A DNA stretch of 64,000 nucleotides from Verrucomicrobiota bacterium (GCA_013285645.1 JABDHJ010000006.1:1-64000); one strand, 5' to 3'; numbered from the stretch's first letter, positions 9,800 to 18,220 are shown. Program-made: numbers and translations. The notes: generated by a model not told the origin, from the letters alone.

Positions 9800-10230
9800 C
9801 GCGCTTTCATTAACTTCGAAATCCGCCGATAGACAGGTCCCAATAAGCAGGTCTCATACCCGTGTTTTGCACTATTAGATACATTGTGAATGGGCAAACT
9901 GTGATGATTAGTTTCGACGGACTATTCCTTGTCCCTTGATCGATTAACACAAAATAAACATAAAATTCTGGAACCTTACTTAAGCTAACTCTTGTTACGT
10001 TATTACCGTCAGCGATTGACTCTTTCTTTAAAGTGGAACCGCTATCCGATGAATTCCCCGGAGGATGCGATCGATTTCTGCTCATGCCTAATCTGGTTCT
10101 CCCTGATTTACTTCAGGCTTCACCAGCAAAACTCATATCGCTTCTTGGGATCGGAACGGCCAAAAAAATTAATTGACCCGAGTCGGTTTTGATCGAGTAT
10201 CAATTGCAATCTCATTTAGGAGAGCTGCTT
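9800..10230. other. Intergenic region, no gene seen
   Basis: 431 bases between the SulP gene (leftward) and a small secreted protein (rightward). It is visibly AT-richer than the coding DNA around it. A 91-codon minus-strand frame at 9810-10085 has no family look and no ribosome site. Promoters for both flanking genes are expected here, but I cannot place them with confidence. Confidence 0.5.
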
Positions 10231-10488
10231 ATGAACAAACTATGTCTGTGGCTACTAGTAGTTGTTATTTCGATTTATTCATCGAGCCTTTTTGCTCAGG
10301 ACGATCCTTCCTATTTTCACTACAAGGATTATCCCACACCTCACGGCACAACGCAGACAGCCCCGGGGACGCCGACTTATACTTATCCCTCTTCGTACAC
10401 GTTTAAGAATTTTGCAACATCCCAGAGTTCTTCGCCGGCGCCCGCTAATTCAGCGCCGCAGGCGAGTTCAACTCCGAAACAAAAGTGA
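10231..10488 (+). CDS. Small secreted or periplasmic hypothetical protein
   Basis: 85 aa. The start is fixed by AGGAGA at 10218-10223, seven bases before ATG 10231. Residues 1-22 are a signal peptide ending SLFAQ. The short mature part is rich in Pro, Thr, Ser and Tyr and low in complexity, ending in SSTPKQK. There is no family I recognise. A convergent minus-strand small-RNA candidate ends 24 bp beyond its stop. The same arrangement recurs at the secreted protein ending at 13895. Confidence 0.6.
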   Translation: MNKLCLWLLVVVISIYSSSLFAQDDPSYFHYKDYPTPHGTTQTAPGTPTYTYPSSYTFKNFATSQSSSPAPANSAPQASSTPKQK

Positions 10489-10511
10489 CGTTTCGTTAGC
10501 CCGTTTCCGCC

Positions 10512-10557
10512 AAAAAAGAGACCGGGCAGCAACTCAGACGAGAGTCACCGCCCGGTC
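10512..10557 (-). terminator. Intrinsic terminator of small RNA copy A
   Basis: On the minus strand an 8-bp perfect stem GACCGGGC/GCCCGGTC (10550-10557 with 10520-10527) encloses a 22-nt loop and is followed by TCTTTTTT. On the plus strand the hairpin is followed by AGGGGAGG, not T, so it terminates only leftward transcription. Confidence 0.7.
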
Positions 10558-10580
10558 AGGGGAGGAATGAATGAACTTAC
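10512..10580 (-). ncRNA. Candidate small regulatory RNA, copy A
   Basis: A minus-strand transcript of about 69 nt is predicted, from near 10580 to the T-tract at 10512-10517. Its 5' part is single-stranded and contains CAUUCCUCCCCU, a strong anti-Shine-Dalgarno sequence. A hairpin follows (GACCGGGC / GCCCGGTC, with an inner ACTC/GAGT pairing) and then the T-tract. The leader and hairpin recur almost unchanged at 13961-14028, while flanking DNA differs. The C-rich single-stranded leader suggests pairing with ribosome-binding sites of mRNAs. No Rfam family comes to mind. Ends are estimates. Confidence 0.6.
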
Positions 10581-10586
10581 GAAGAG

Positions 10587-10630
10587 ATAGACCCAGCGGG
10601 GTTCGCTATGTTCAAGCGGGTGTCATTACA
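10587..10630 (-). promoter_or_regulatory. Promoter of small RNA copy A
   Basis: Read on the minus strand: TGTAATGACA (10621-10630), 5 nt, TTGAAC as -35 (10610-10615), 17 nt, GTCTAT as -10 (10587-10592). Copy B has the same boxes and spacings although its 17-nt spacer and 5-nt gap have a different sequence. The upstream TGT-N4-ACA palindrome may be a regulator site. The -10 box is a poor match to TATAAT. Confidence 0.5.
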
Positions 10631-10817
10631 AACACGCAACCAGGCGCGCTGCTTCCCTCTGCAAAAAAATTGTGAAGAAACCAGTCCCGCCAGCGTCTCA
10701 AGGCTAAGTGTTAAATCTATTTTGCCTCATAAGCGCAACGGACTGAACGCCAGTAACAGTGTACTCTTGAATATCCTCCCACCACCTGCTAACCTGCCAA
10801 AAGCTCGATATACCCCT

Positions 10818-11393
10818 ATGAAAATCCGGCACCTCGTCATCCTGGCTCTTTGTCTCGCTGGTCTTAGCTTCGCTACCCCGGCTCAAGCACAATATCGTGG
10901 GGGTTACGTTAGCGGGTATCACGGAGGTTATGTTGGCGGATACCATGGTGGTTATGTGAACTATGGTTACCGTCCTTATGCCTATGGTTACGGTTACCGT
11001 CCTTATGGGTACTATCCTTACGGCTGCTACGGTGGTGGCTTTTACGGCGGAAATAACACCGTTGGCATCTTGTTCGGTGCGGCCTCCATCGTGAATGCCA
11101 TCGGAGGAGCCGTTGCCGCCAACAACAACCAGCCTTGGAACGCACCAGTCCAGCAAGAATCTCCCGCTCCCGCGCAGCAGGCCCCTACCCATGTCACTGT
11201 TGTAAATCAGATTCCCGCGACACACTCGGAAAGCAACACGAGCGCAAACTCCAAGCCCCTCCCCCACGGATACATCACGGACCAGGGCACGATCCGTTCT
11301 CCGTGGTCGAATTCCCAGGTTCCTGCCAGCGGGGTGACCAGCGGCACCGTCCTCTTCGATGCCTTCACCGGCCAGCGTTACGCCGCTCCTTAA
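10818..11393 (+). CDS. Tyr/Gly-rich secreted hypothetical protein
   Basis: 191 aa from ATG 10818, chosen because it begins a clean signal peptide (MKIRHLVILALCLAGLSFA then TPAQAQ); the open frame extends further upstream without sense. Residues 28-75 are a low-complexity block of repeated GGYV, GYH and YGYRPY units. A short hydrophobic Gly/Ala helix (about 80-97) and a Pro/Gln-rich spacer follow. The C-terminus has PHGYITDQGTIRSPWS and TGQRYAAP. The pattern suits a surface or envelope glycine-rich protein. Function unknown. The upstream region 10489-10817 holds the small-RNA candidate. Confidence 0.7.
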   Translation: MKIRHLVILALCLAGLSFATPAQAQYRGGYVSGYHGGYVGGYHGGYVNYGYRPYAYGYGYRPYGYYPYGCYGGGFYGGNNTVGILFGAASIVNAIGGAVAANNNQPWNAPVQQESPAPAQQAPTHVTVVNQIPATHSESNTSANSKPLPHGYITDQGTIRSPWSNSQVPASGVTSGTVLFDAFTGQRYAAP

Positions 11394-11466
11394 GTTGCTT
11401 AGGCCACTTCCCTGCGATGCTCATTAGCGGATTGCATTTCCGCCGCGATCACAATATTTTTCGTCC

Positions 11467-11820
11467 ATGAACATAACTCGCCTTCCCAGTCTTTTGATTC
11501 TTGCGATCATCGGGATCGCTTTCAGTTATTCACCGGCATTCGGCGATGCTACCGCCTCAGCTTCGTTCGCGGACATCCATAAAGTCCTGCTTCAAGCCGT
11601 GGGCGACCAAGACGCCACGCCGACTGTCGCCCAACAAACTGAATTATTGAACAAGGCCCTCAAGATGCTCTCTGAAATTCCGCGCGGCGGTTATCACGGC
11701 CAGTTGAAAGGCGCGAAACAATCAATCGAGACCGCGCTAAGCGAACTTTCCACCGGCGACACCCTTCACGCAAAAAACGATATTCTTAGCGCGGACGATG
11801 CGATCAAATCGCTCATGTAA
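11467..11820 (+). CDS. Small secreted hypothetical protein, helical
   Basis: 117 aa. Signal peptide at residues 1-26 (ending SPAFGD). The mature protein is predicted to be mostly alpha-helical with heptad-like spacing (LLNKALKMLSEI, KQSIETALSEL, NDILSADDAIKSLM). No recognised domain. It follows the Tyr/Gly-rich protein by 73 bp on the same strand and ends 27 bp from the convergent transhydrogenase gene. Confidence 0.65.
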   Translation: MNITRLPSLLILAIIGIAFSYSPAFGDATASASFADIHKVLLQAVGDQDATPTVAQQTELLNKALKMLSEIPRGGYHGQLKGAKQSIETALSELSTGDTLHAKNDILSADDAIKSLM

Positions 11821-11847
11821 TCCGAATCGTTCAAGGTAATGGGACGC

Positions 11848-13275
11848 TTAAGCGTGTCCTGAGACCTCATGAATCGCCTCGATGCTCGCGGTTTTATAGA
11901 GCATGCCGAGCGTCGGCACATTGAAGCAGGCCTCGGCGAAGATTTGTGCGGAAGAGCCCGTGAGCATCGCCATCAGGCCGATGTGAACGATCTCCGTGGC
12001 CAGTTCTCCCATTACATGCACGCCGACCAATTTCAAGTTATCGCGCCGGAAAAGCAGCTTGAGGAAGCCATCCTGGTCTCCAATGATCCGGCCTCGCGCA
12101 TTGGCATCGTACCGGGTGCGCCCGACCACGTAGTCGATGCCCTGCGTCTTGAGCGACTCTTCCGTTTCGCCGATCATGCTGACTTCCGGAATGGTGTAGA
12201 TTCCGTTGGGTAAAAGCGGAGAGATTTTGCTCTCTCCCCCGCCCAACGCATGATCCACCGCGCGGCGGGCCTGCTCCATGCTGGTCGAGGCCAGGGCCGG
12301 AAATCCAATCACGTCACCTGCGGCGTAGATATGCGGGACGTTCGTGCGAAACTGATCATCGACTGCGATAATCCCGCGCTTGCCAGTAGCCACACCCGCC
12401 GCTGGCAAGTTCAGCATCTCCGTGTTGCTTTGTCTTCCCGCGGCCACCAGCACCGCATCCACCGTCAACGATGTGCCGGAAGCGAAGCTGAGCATCACTT
12501 CGCCGGAAGGCAGCACTTCGCATTTCTCAACCTTTTCGTTCCAGTGGAAAGTAATGCCCGTGCGTTCCATCGCAGTGGCCAGCGCCAGCGAAACTTCGTG
12601 ATCGAGAAAGGGCAAAAGCTTGTCCCGTCCGTCAACGATATGGACCTTGGCCCCGAGGGCGGCGAATGTGCAGCCGTACTCGCTGCCAATCACGCCGGAA
12701 CCGATGGCCGCCATCGTCTTGGGAATGCGATCCAGCTTCAGGATCGTGTCGGAATCGTAAACCTCGCCCTTGCCGAATGGAAAGAGGTCGGGCCGCACAG
12801 GTGAAGACCCTGTTGCAATTAGGATGTTTTCACCGCGGAGAATGATGGGCTCACCGGCGATGGATGAATCGCCACCAGGGATGGGAAGAACGCTGATCGT
12901 ATGCGGATCGACGAAGGAAGCGGTACCAAAGAAAACATCGGCTTTCTGCATTTCGAGGCGCTTCAAGAGAGCAGTGTTGAAACCGGCTCGAACGCTCTGT
13001 TCGTGGCCGAGAAAATCGGAAATGTTTACCTCTCGCCGCAAGGAGAGGTCCACTCCGTAGAGGTTGCGGGATTTCAAACCGGACAGGGCCAGGGCCGTTT
13101 CGCGAAGTGTCTTACTCGGGACCGTACCGGTATTGACACCGGCCCCTCCCAGATCCAGATGGCAATTGACCAAGGCAACCGTTTTGTGGAGCACCCGGGC
13201 ACTCGAAGCGGCAATCAGGCCAGCCGGACCACCACCGATAATAACCAGATCATATTTTTTAGTTTCGTTCGGCAT
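11848..13275 (-). CDS. sthA: Soluble pyridine nucleotide transhydrogenase (SthA-like)
   Basis: 475 aa flavoprotein of the class I disulfide oxidoreductase fold. The FAD motif GGGPAG is at 14-19 and the NAD(P) motif GSGVIGSEYG at 192-201. The site that holds the redox disulfide in lipoamide dehydrogenase reads GAGVNTGTVPSKTL (44-57), with no cysteines, as in Si-specific transhydrogenases. The enzyme moves hydride between NADPH and NAD+ in the cytoplasm. Its length matches the family. Single gene, transcribed divergently from the small secreted protein at 13476. Confidence 0.88.
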   Translation of the reverse strand: MPNETKKYDLVIIGGGPAGLIAASSARVLHKTVALVNCHLDLGGAGVNTGTVPSKTLRETALALSGLKSRNLYGVDLSLRREVNISDFLGHEQSVRAGFNTALLKRLEMQKADVFFGTASFVDPHTISVLPIPGGDSSIAGEPIILRGENILIATGSSPVRPDLFPFGKGEVYDSDTILKLDRIPKTMAAIGSGVIGSEYGCTFAALGAKVHIVDGRDKLLPFLDHEVSLALATAMERTGITFHWNEKVEKCEVLPSGEVMLSFASGTSLTVDAVLVAAGRQSNTEMLNLPAAGVATGKRGIIAVDDQFRTNVPHIYAAGDVIGFPALASTSMEQARRAVDHALGGGESKISPLLPNGIYTIPEVSMIGETEESLKTQGIDYVVGRTRYDANARGRIIGDQDGFLKLLFRRDNLKLVGVHVMGELATEIVHIGLMAMLTGSSAQIFAEACFNVPTLGMLYKTASIEAIHEVSGHA

Positions 13276-13475
13276 AAGGTATTACCCCCATGTTAGCACA
13301 GCCGGAACTTAATCAATCTTTCATGAAGAATTTTTGTTGAAGCTGGCATCAACTCTTTTAGGCGACTTCAGAAAACGGCATCCCCGGCATTGCCCGCGCC
13401 TTGACTTCCGATTGCGCTTAAATGAGGCTCGCTGTTGGGGGAACACCGTTTAATTCGTCCCGACCCATAAATTTC

Positions 13476-13895
13476 ATGAAATTCGTCCTACTCGCCTGCC
13501 TGGCACTTTTTTATTCCTCCGCTTTCGGCGATACGCCGGACATCAGCATTCCGGAGCGCTATATACCGATAATCAAGTCCACCGATTGCGTGGACGTTTC
13601 CGGTACGAACGATTTGGGCGGAGCCGAAAACTTTACCATTCACAACGCCAAGGCTATCAGCCAGTTCGTCCAGTTCCTGACTGCGGAACGCTACAATGCC
13701 GTGCCCAAAAACCTCAAACCCGATTTCAAGTCCATGTCTTCCTACAAAGTCACCCTGTCCGCCAAGGGATTGACTGTGCTCGAATTCCAGATGATCGCGG
13801 ATTCCATCCTGGATATTCCAAACGAAACCTCGTTCTACATGGAGTCCGACCGGCATTCGGACAATCTCATGGCACCCCTCTTGAGACTGCGTTGA
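13476..13895 (+). CDS. Small secreted hypothetical protein
   Basis: 139 aa from ATG 13476, which begins the signal peptide MKFVLLACLALFYSSAFGD; the frame is open 18 codons further upstream but without a leader-like sequence. The mature part has one cysteine (STDCVDVSG) and a mixed alpha/beta look, ending SDNLMAPLLRLR. No family recognised. A minus-strand small-RNA candidate ends about 65 bp beyond its stop, as for the gene at 10231. Confidence 0.65.
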   Translation: MKFVLLACLALFYSSAFGDTPDISIPERYIPIIKSTDCVDVSGTNDLGGAENFTIHNAKAISQFVQFLTAERYNAVPKNLKPDFKSMSSYKVTLSAKGLTVLEFQMIADSILDIPNETSFYMESDRHSDNLMAPLLRLR

Positions 13896-13960
13896 GCGCT
13901 GGGATATAAACCAAACCGGTAAATTTCCAGTAGACTACCCTCGCTGTTCCCATTCCCGCC

Positions 13961-14005
13961 AAAAAAAAGACCGGGCAGCAACTCGACAAGAGTCACCACC
14001 CGGTC
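13961..14005 (-). terminator. Intrinsic terminator of small RNA copy B
   Basis: On the minus strand the 7-bp stem CCGGG-containing GACCGGG/CCCGGTC (13999-14005 with 13969-13975) is followed directly by TTTTTTTT, a textbook Rho-independent terminator for leftward transcription. No protein gene lies to its right on the minus strand that would need it. Confidence 0.75.
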
Positions 14006-14028
14006 AGGGGAGGAATGAATGAACTTAC
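13961..14028 (-). ncRNA. Candidate small regulatory RNA, copy B
   Basis: Second copy of the element at 10512-10580. The 5' leader from GTAAG to CCTCCCCT is identical to copy A. The hairpin GACCGGG/CCCGGTC differs from A at one closing pair and in the inner loop, but keeps the inner ACTC/GAGT pairing. It ends in eight T residues (minus strand, 13961-13968). Predicted length about 68 nt. Intergenic region 13896-14302 holds nothing else I can support. Confidence 0.6.
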
Positions 14029-14034
14029 AAAGGG

Positions 14035-14078
14035 ATAGACCCGCCAGAGGGATCAATGTTCAACCTATTGTGATTACA
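14035..14078 (-). promoter_or_regulatory. Promoter of small RNA copy B
   Basis: On the minus strand: TGTAATCACA (14069-14078), 5 nt, TTGAAC (14058-14063), 17 nt, GTCTAT (14035-14040). All three blocks and both spacings match copy A, while spacer bases have diverged. That pattern is expected for a promoter rather than for random duplication. Confidence 0.5.
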
Positions 14079-14302
14079 CCTGCGTAATGGGAGAAATTGC
14101 GACGCTCACCACGCTTTTTACCTTTGGTTTTCAATCATGCCTGTTTGCGGTTGAAGGACTTGGAACCGGTAGATGCGTCGATCAACCCGACTAAATGACG
14201 GAACTTGCTCACGAAACAATTTCGCGCTCGCTCTGGTTAAAAGCGGATTGCTTTGCTAAAGTTGTCCGTTAAACAGGTGCCCGTCATTTTACCTGCACTG
14301 CC

Positions 14303-15583
14303 ATGAGTGATATTGTCATCCAAGTGGAGAACCTCTCCAAGCGTTACGTTCTCTCCCATCAATCCAAGCGGAACGGGGGCTCGGACCGTATCAGTGACGT
14401 GTTGACCCGGGCCGTACAAGCGCCCTTCCGGCGCCTGCAGGGGCTACATGATCTTGAGCCAGACCAGGAGGAATTCTGGGCACTGAAGGATGTTTCCTTC
14501 GAAGTGAAACAGGGCGAAGTGATCGGAATCATCGGGCGGAACGGTGCGGGCAAGTCGACCCTGTTAAAAATCCTGAGCCGAATCACCGAACCGACTACGG
14601 GGCGCGTTGTCATCAACGGACGCGTCGCCAGCCTGCTCGAGGTTGGCACCGGGTTCCATCCCGAGCTGACCGGTCGCGAAAACGTCTACCTGAACGGCGC
14701 CATCCTTGGCTTGAGACAGGCGGAAATTAAAAAGGTGTTCGACGAAATCGTCGCCTTTGCGGAGGTGGAAAAATTTCTCGACACGCCGGTGAAACATTAT
14801 TCCAGCGGGATGTATGTGCGACTCGCCTTCGCCGTGGCTGCGCATCTGGAACCTGAAATTCTAATCGTGGATGAAGTGCTCGCAGTAGGAGACGCGCAAT
14901 TTCAGAAAAAGTGCCTGGGGAAGATGAGTGAGGTCGCCAAAGGAGGGCGGACGGTGCTGTTTGTCAGCCATCAGATTAACGCGATTGAGAATCTGTGTGA
15001 TAGAGGAATTTTACTAGAACTGGGAAAAATAGACTGTGATGCCCCTATAGACGTAACGATAAATCGTTATATGGGCGATCAGTCTAAGGGGACAACCAGT
15101 TGGAGCTATACTAAGGAGCGATTCTCGGATGAACCCGCGTTCACCCCTCTTAAATTTGAATTAGTCGATAAAGCGCTGATGGTTCTAAATGGAACCGTGA
15201 GTGCGGACGTTGAGATCGGAGTGCTAATCGAGGGCGAGGTAACAATAGCTAATCCTATGTTGACAGTTGGTTTTGCGCTATATACCACACAGAATCAACT
15301 TCTATGGTGGTCTCTTCAAACGGATACAGAAACTTCTCAGTGGCCAAGTTTAAAAGTGGGGAGGAATAGATTAATCTGCTGGATACCGCCCCATCTGTTA
15401 AACGAAGGCAGCTACCGTTGCGAACTTATCGTTAGCATTCACTTTGCAAAATGGGTTAGTCAGCCCTTGGTTAATGCTCCCGCGTTACGGTTCGATGTTC
15501 GGGGAGAATTAAGTGAATCGCCTTATTGGATAAATGCCCGTCCCGGCCTGATGGCCCCGATACTCAAATTTCATAAAATCTAA
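14303..15583 (+). CDS. Polysaccharide ABC exporter ATPase with C-terminal sugar-recognition domain (Wzt-like)
   Basis: 426 aa. Walker A GRNGAGKST at 78-86, signature YSSGM, Walker B ILIVDEVLAVGD. This is the TagH/KpsT/Wzt branch that exports O-antigen or teichoic-acid-like polymers. Residues 250-426 form an extra beta-rich domain like the Wzt C-terminal domain that binds the finished glycan. No Wzm-type permease lies in the window, so it must be elsewhere. The C-terminal half, from about base 15000, is visibly AT-richer than the ATPase half. First gene of the polysaccharide cluster; 5 bp separate it from the next gene. Confidence 0.85.
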   Translation: MSDIVIQVENLSKRYVLSHQSKRNGGSDRISDVLTRAVQAPFRRLQGLHDLEPDQEEFWALKDVSFEVKQGEVIGIIGRNGAGKSTLLKILSRITEPTTGRVVINGRVASLLEVGTGFHPELTGRENVYLNGAILGLRQAEIKKVFDEIVAFAEVEKFLDTPVKHYSSGMYVRLAFAVAAHLEPEILIVDEVLAVGDAQFQKKCLGKMSEVAKGGRTVLFVSHQINAIENLCDRGILLELGKIDCDAPIDVTINRYMGDQSKGTTSWSYTKERFSDEPAFTPLKFELVDKALMVLNGTVSADVEIGVLIEGEVTIANPMLTVGFALYTTQNQLLWWSLQTDTETSQWPSLKVGRNRLICWIPPHLLNEGSYRCELIVSIHFAKWVSQPLVNAPALRFDVRGELSESPYWINARPGLMAPILKFHKI

Positions 15584-15588
15584 AATAT

Positions 15589-16242
15589 ATGGGATACATT
15601 CGAATGGGAGTGCCAAAAGATTTGGTAATTAAGCTCTTGATGGTCCAACCTACACCTAATTTTGTTGAAACCGGCACGTTTAAGGGTGATACAACTTTCT
15701 GGGCTGCCAAGCATTTTCATAAGGTTATAACAATTGAACTAAACTCAGAACTTAGTCGTCAAGTATCTCAAAGACTAGATTGCCCTAGGAACATCGAGTT
15801 TTTAATCGGCGACAGCTCGGAACTAATGTCTAGAGTAGTTGATCAACTTGAAGGATCAGCCGTATTTTGGCTTGATGGCCACTACTCCGGCCCGGGAACG
15901 GCTGGAGTATCCAACGAATGTCCGATCCTGGCTGAATTGAAAGCATTGCGCTCTGCTATAAATCCTATCATTTTAATAGACGATGCTCGATGTTTTCTCG
16001 GCCCTCCTCCTCCTCCCCACAATCCGGAGCATTGGGTTAGTATCGACAGACTTTTTGCTTATATCTTTTCTCTATTTCCGGAGCATACCACCACCATCCA
16101 TGATGATGTAATCATTTCAGTGCCAAACAAATTGAAGCAAATTTTGGATGCTGATTGGATGGACCATTTTAATGAACGGTTTAGCCAAGCTATTCCTACA
16201 AAACGTTCGCTTTTCGGGAGCATGGCACGGTTTTGGCAATAA
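15589..16242 (+). CDS. Class I methyltransferase-like protein of polysaccharide cluster
   Basis: 217 aa. An FVETGTFKGDTT motif near residue 25, an acidic loop (ITIELNSEL) and FLIGDSSE match the SAM-binding core of capsule-associated methyltransferase-like proteins. FWLDGHYSGPGT and IILIDDARCF follow in the order usual for that family. It probably modifies a sugar or lipid intermediate of the surface glycan. AT-rich composition shared with its neighbours. Exact substrate unknown. Confidence 0.65.
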   Translation: MGYIRMGVPKDLVIKLLMVQPTPNFVETGTFKGDTTFWAAKHFHKVITIELNSELSRQVSQRLDCPRNIEFLIGDSSELMSRVVDQLEGSAVFWLDGHYSGPGTAGVSNECPILAELKALRSAINPIILIDDARCFLGPPPPPHNPEHWVSIDRLFAYIFSLFPEHTTTIHDDVIISVPNKLKQILDADWMDHFNERFSQAIPTKRSLFGSMARFWQ

Positions 16243-16401
16243 AAATGCCCGTATGTATTTTAAAGCCAAAAACTGACTTACGAGCACTTCAAGAAAACAA
16301 AACTAATTTCTCAGCGGCTGGGCTGCGGTTGCTTTGGGTTTCGGAAATTTGATGAATTAAACTAAGCTCGTGCTAAATCGACAGGAAATCTCTTTTATAA
16401 T

Positions 16402-17325
16402 ATGGTCATTGTTCGTTTGATGGGCGGTTTGGGAAACCAGCTTTTCCAATATGCAGCTGGCCGAGCCCTTTCCCTCCGGCTGAATGCTTCTCTTAAGTTA
16501 GATACTTCTTATTACAAGGCGGTTCCTAATCGTAATAATCTTCTGCGCCATTTTAACATCAAAGCGAAGTCGATTACGCCCTTCTACGATGAGATGCTTG
16601 TCTATTTGCCTCGCCAATATCGTTATCGTGCGTCCGATCTACTTCGTAGAAGTGGCTTCCCTTTCGGGAAAATCGCCCTTTACGATTCTAAAGAAACCAG
16701 TACGGAACTTCCTTCGGGAATGGTCATGTTTAATGACAAAATCTCAAGTTTTGAAGAAAGATTTCTTTCTATAAAAGGTGATATTTATCTTAATGGATTC
16801 TGGGTTTCCGAACGCTACTTTGCGCACATTGCCGACCAGATACGTGAGGAGTTAACGCTCCGTTTCGCACCCAATACGCAAAACAGGAATCTTCTCAACC
16901 AGATCCACTCTGTTGAAGCCGTTGCTCTTCATGTACGCCGAGGGGATTACCTATTATATCCAGCGGTTGGCGGGCTGGGGCCTTGTGATCTTGATTATTA
17001 TCATCGAGCTGTAGCTTCGCTTATGCTAGAGGTCAACAATCCGCATTTTTTTATTTTTTCTGATGCCCCGGAGTGGACACGTAATAACATAAAATTGGAT
17101 GCTCCTTGCACTTATATCCAGCATAACGTTGGAAAGCATGATTTCGAGGATCTGCGCCTGATGAGCCATTGCAAACACTTTATCATCGCCAACAGCACAT
17201 TTAGCTGGTGGGGTGCTTGGCTTGGTAAGTACCCTTACAAAAGGATTTTTTGTCCGCAAAAATGGTGGGGGGATCCCAACCGATCAACGCTTGATTTGAT
17301 ACCGGAGCGCTGGGTTCGAATATAA
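16402..17325 (+). CDS. Alpha-1,2-fucosyltransferase (GT11 family)
   Basis: 307 aa. N-terminal MGGLGNQLFQYAAG (7-20), the GDP-fucose-binding motif HVRRGDY at 177-183, and NSTFSWWGAWLG at 264-275 are the three hallmarks of GT11. The enzyme transfers L-fucose from GDP-fucose to an acceptor sugar at the cytoplasmic face during glycan assembly. Full family length. Preceded by 159 bp without a gene. AT-rich composition suggests acquisition with neighbouring genes. Confidence 0.9.
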   Translation: MVIVRLMGGLGNQLFQYAAGRALSLRLNASLKLDTSYYKAVPNRNNLLRHFNIKAKSITPFYDEMLVYLPRQYRYRASDLLRRSGFPFGKIALYDSKETSTELPSGMVMFNDKISSFEERFLSIKGDIYLNGFWVSERYFAHIADQIREELTLRFAPNTQNRNLLNQIHSVEAVALHVRRGDYLLYPAVGGLGPCDLDYYHRAVASLMLEVNNPHFFIFSDAPEWTRNNIKLDAPCTYIQHNVGKHDFEDLRLMSHCKHFIIANSTFSWWGAWLGKYPYKRIFCPQKWWGDPNRSTLDLIPERWVRI

Positions 17326-17341
17326 TTTTTGAAAATAAGAC

Positions 17342-18220
17342 ATGAAAAAGGTTATCGATATCATTCCGTCACGTCTTAGGACCAGACTAAGGCCTTTGCT
17401 GGAAAATCTATCGCTATTAACGCCTCTGAATCCAATCACTCCTGAACAAATTCTTCTCACAGCATATAAACGCATCGGCATACTTAACTACGAAACAGAT
17501 AAGCTGAGTGGTGAAGACTTTTTATTGCGTCAGATTATCCCCAAATTGTTAAAAAATCGAAAACCAATTTGTTTTGATGTGGGCGCAAATCTTGGAGACT
17601 ATACATCAAAACTTCTTAAGGCTCTTCCGTCTGCTGAGGTTCACGCTTTCGAGCCAGCTTTAGAAACATATTCGAAATTAATCAATAATATTCAAGGAAA
17701 GAACGTCCATTTCGTTGCCAAGGGATTAAGCGACCACGCTGGCACCGAGAGCTTCTTTGATTATGGAGATTCACCTGCGTCAACGCACGCTTCATTGTAT
17801 AAAGAGGTTTTTACTTTGCTCCATCAACCAACTAAAATCAGAAGCTTTGATGTGGAGATGACTACGATCGATTTGTACTGCAAGTCGAAGCAAATTAAAC
17901 TTATTGATTTCATCAAAATTGACACCGAAGGAAATGAACTGACTGTACTTAAAGGGGCAGAAAGCCTGATATCAGCCGGAGGGCTTCCAATTATACAGTT
18001 CGAGTTTAATGAGATGAATATTATTTCAAGATCCTTTCTAAAGGACTTCTATGGATTTCTAGATGGATATTCTTTTTTTCGTCTAATGCCAAACGGTTTG
18101 TTACCCTTAGGGCCATATACTTCACGCAACGAAATATTCGCCTTTCAAAACATCCTCGCCATTAGAAAGGACGTTTGCTCGTCTTCCGATCTAACATCTT
18201 TTAGCATAATTGCTCACTAG
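17342..18220 (+). CDS. FkbM family methyltransferase
   Basis: 292 aa. The SAM-binding core is ICFDVGANLGDYTSKLL (about 77-93), followed by VHAFEPALETYSKL and, later, DFIKIDTEGNELTVLKGAESL. This order is the FkbM domain signature. Such enzymes O-methylate sugars in surface glycans. It begins 17 bp after the fucosyltransferase and shares its AT-rich composition. The acceptor is not predictable. Confidence 0.82.
   Translation: MKKVIDIIPSRLRTRLRPLLENLSLLTPLNPITPEQILLTAYKRIGILNYETDKLSGEDFLLRQIIPKLLKNRKPICFDVGANLGDYTSKLLKALPSAEVHAFEPALETYSKLINNIQGKNVHFVAKGLSDHAGTESFFDYGDSPASTHASLYKEVFTLLHQPTKIRSFDVEMTTIDLYCKSKQIKLIDFIKIDTEGNELTVLKGAESLISAGGLPIIQFEFNEMNIISRSFLKDFYGFLDGYSFFRLMPNGLLPLGPYTSRNEIFAFQNILAIRKDVCSSSDLTSFSIIAH

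Noticed and set aside
10571-10675. Plus-strand micro-ORF of 34 codons after AGGGGAGG, similar to one at 14019-14087 (MNL.RDRP...VQ..VIT)
   Set aside because: The shared codons coincide with the minus-strand -35, -10 and TGT-N4-ACA boxes and the RNA leader, which explain the conservation; lengths and other codons differ. A translated peptide is not excluded.
11844-11855. 12-bp palindrome ACGCTTAAGCGT as operator or terminator
   Set aside because: It overlaps the last codons of the transhydrogenase gene and has no T-tract; likely chance.
11848-13275. Annotation as dihydrolipoamide dehydrogenase
   Set aside because: Both redox-active cysteines are absent, and the GAGVNTGTVPSKTL site matches transhydrogenases.
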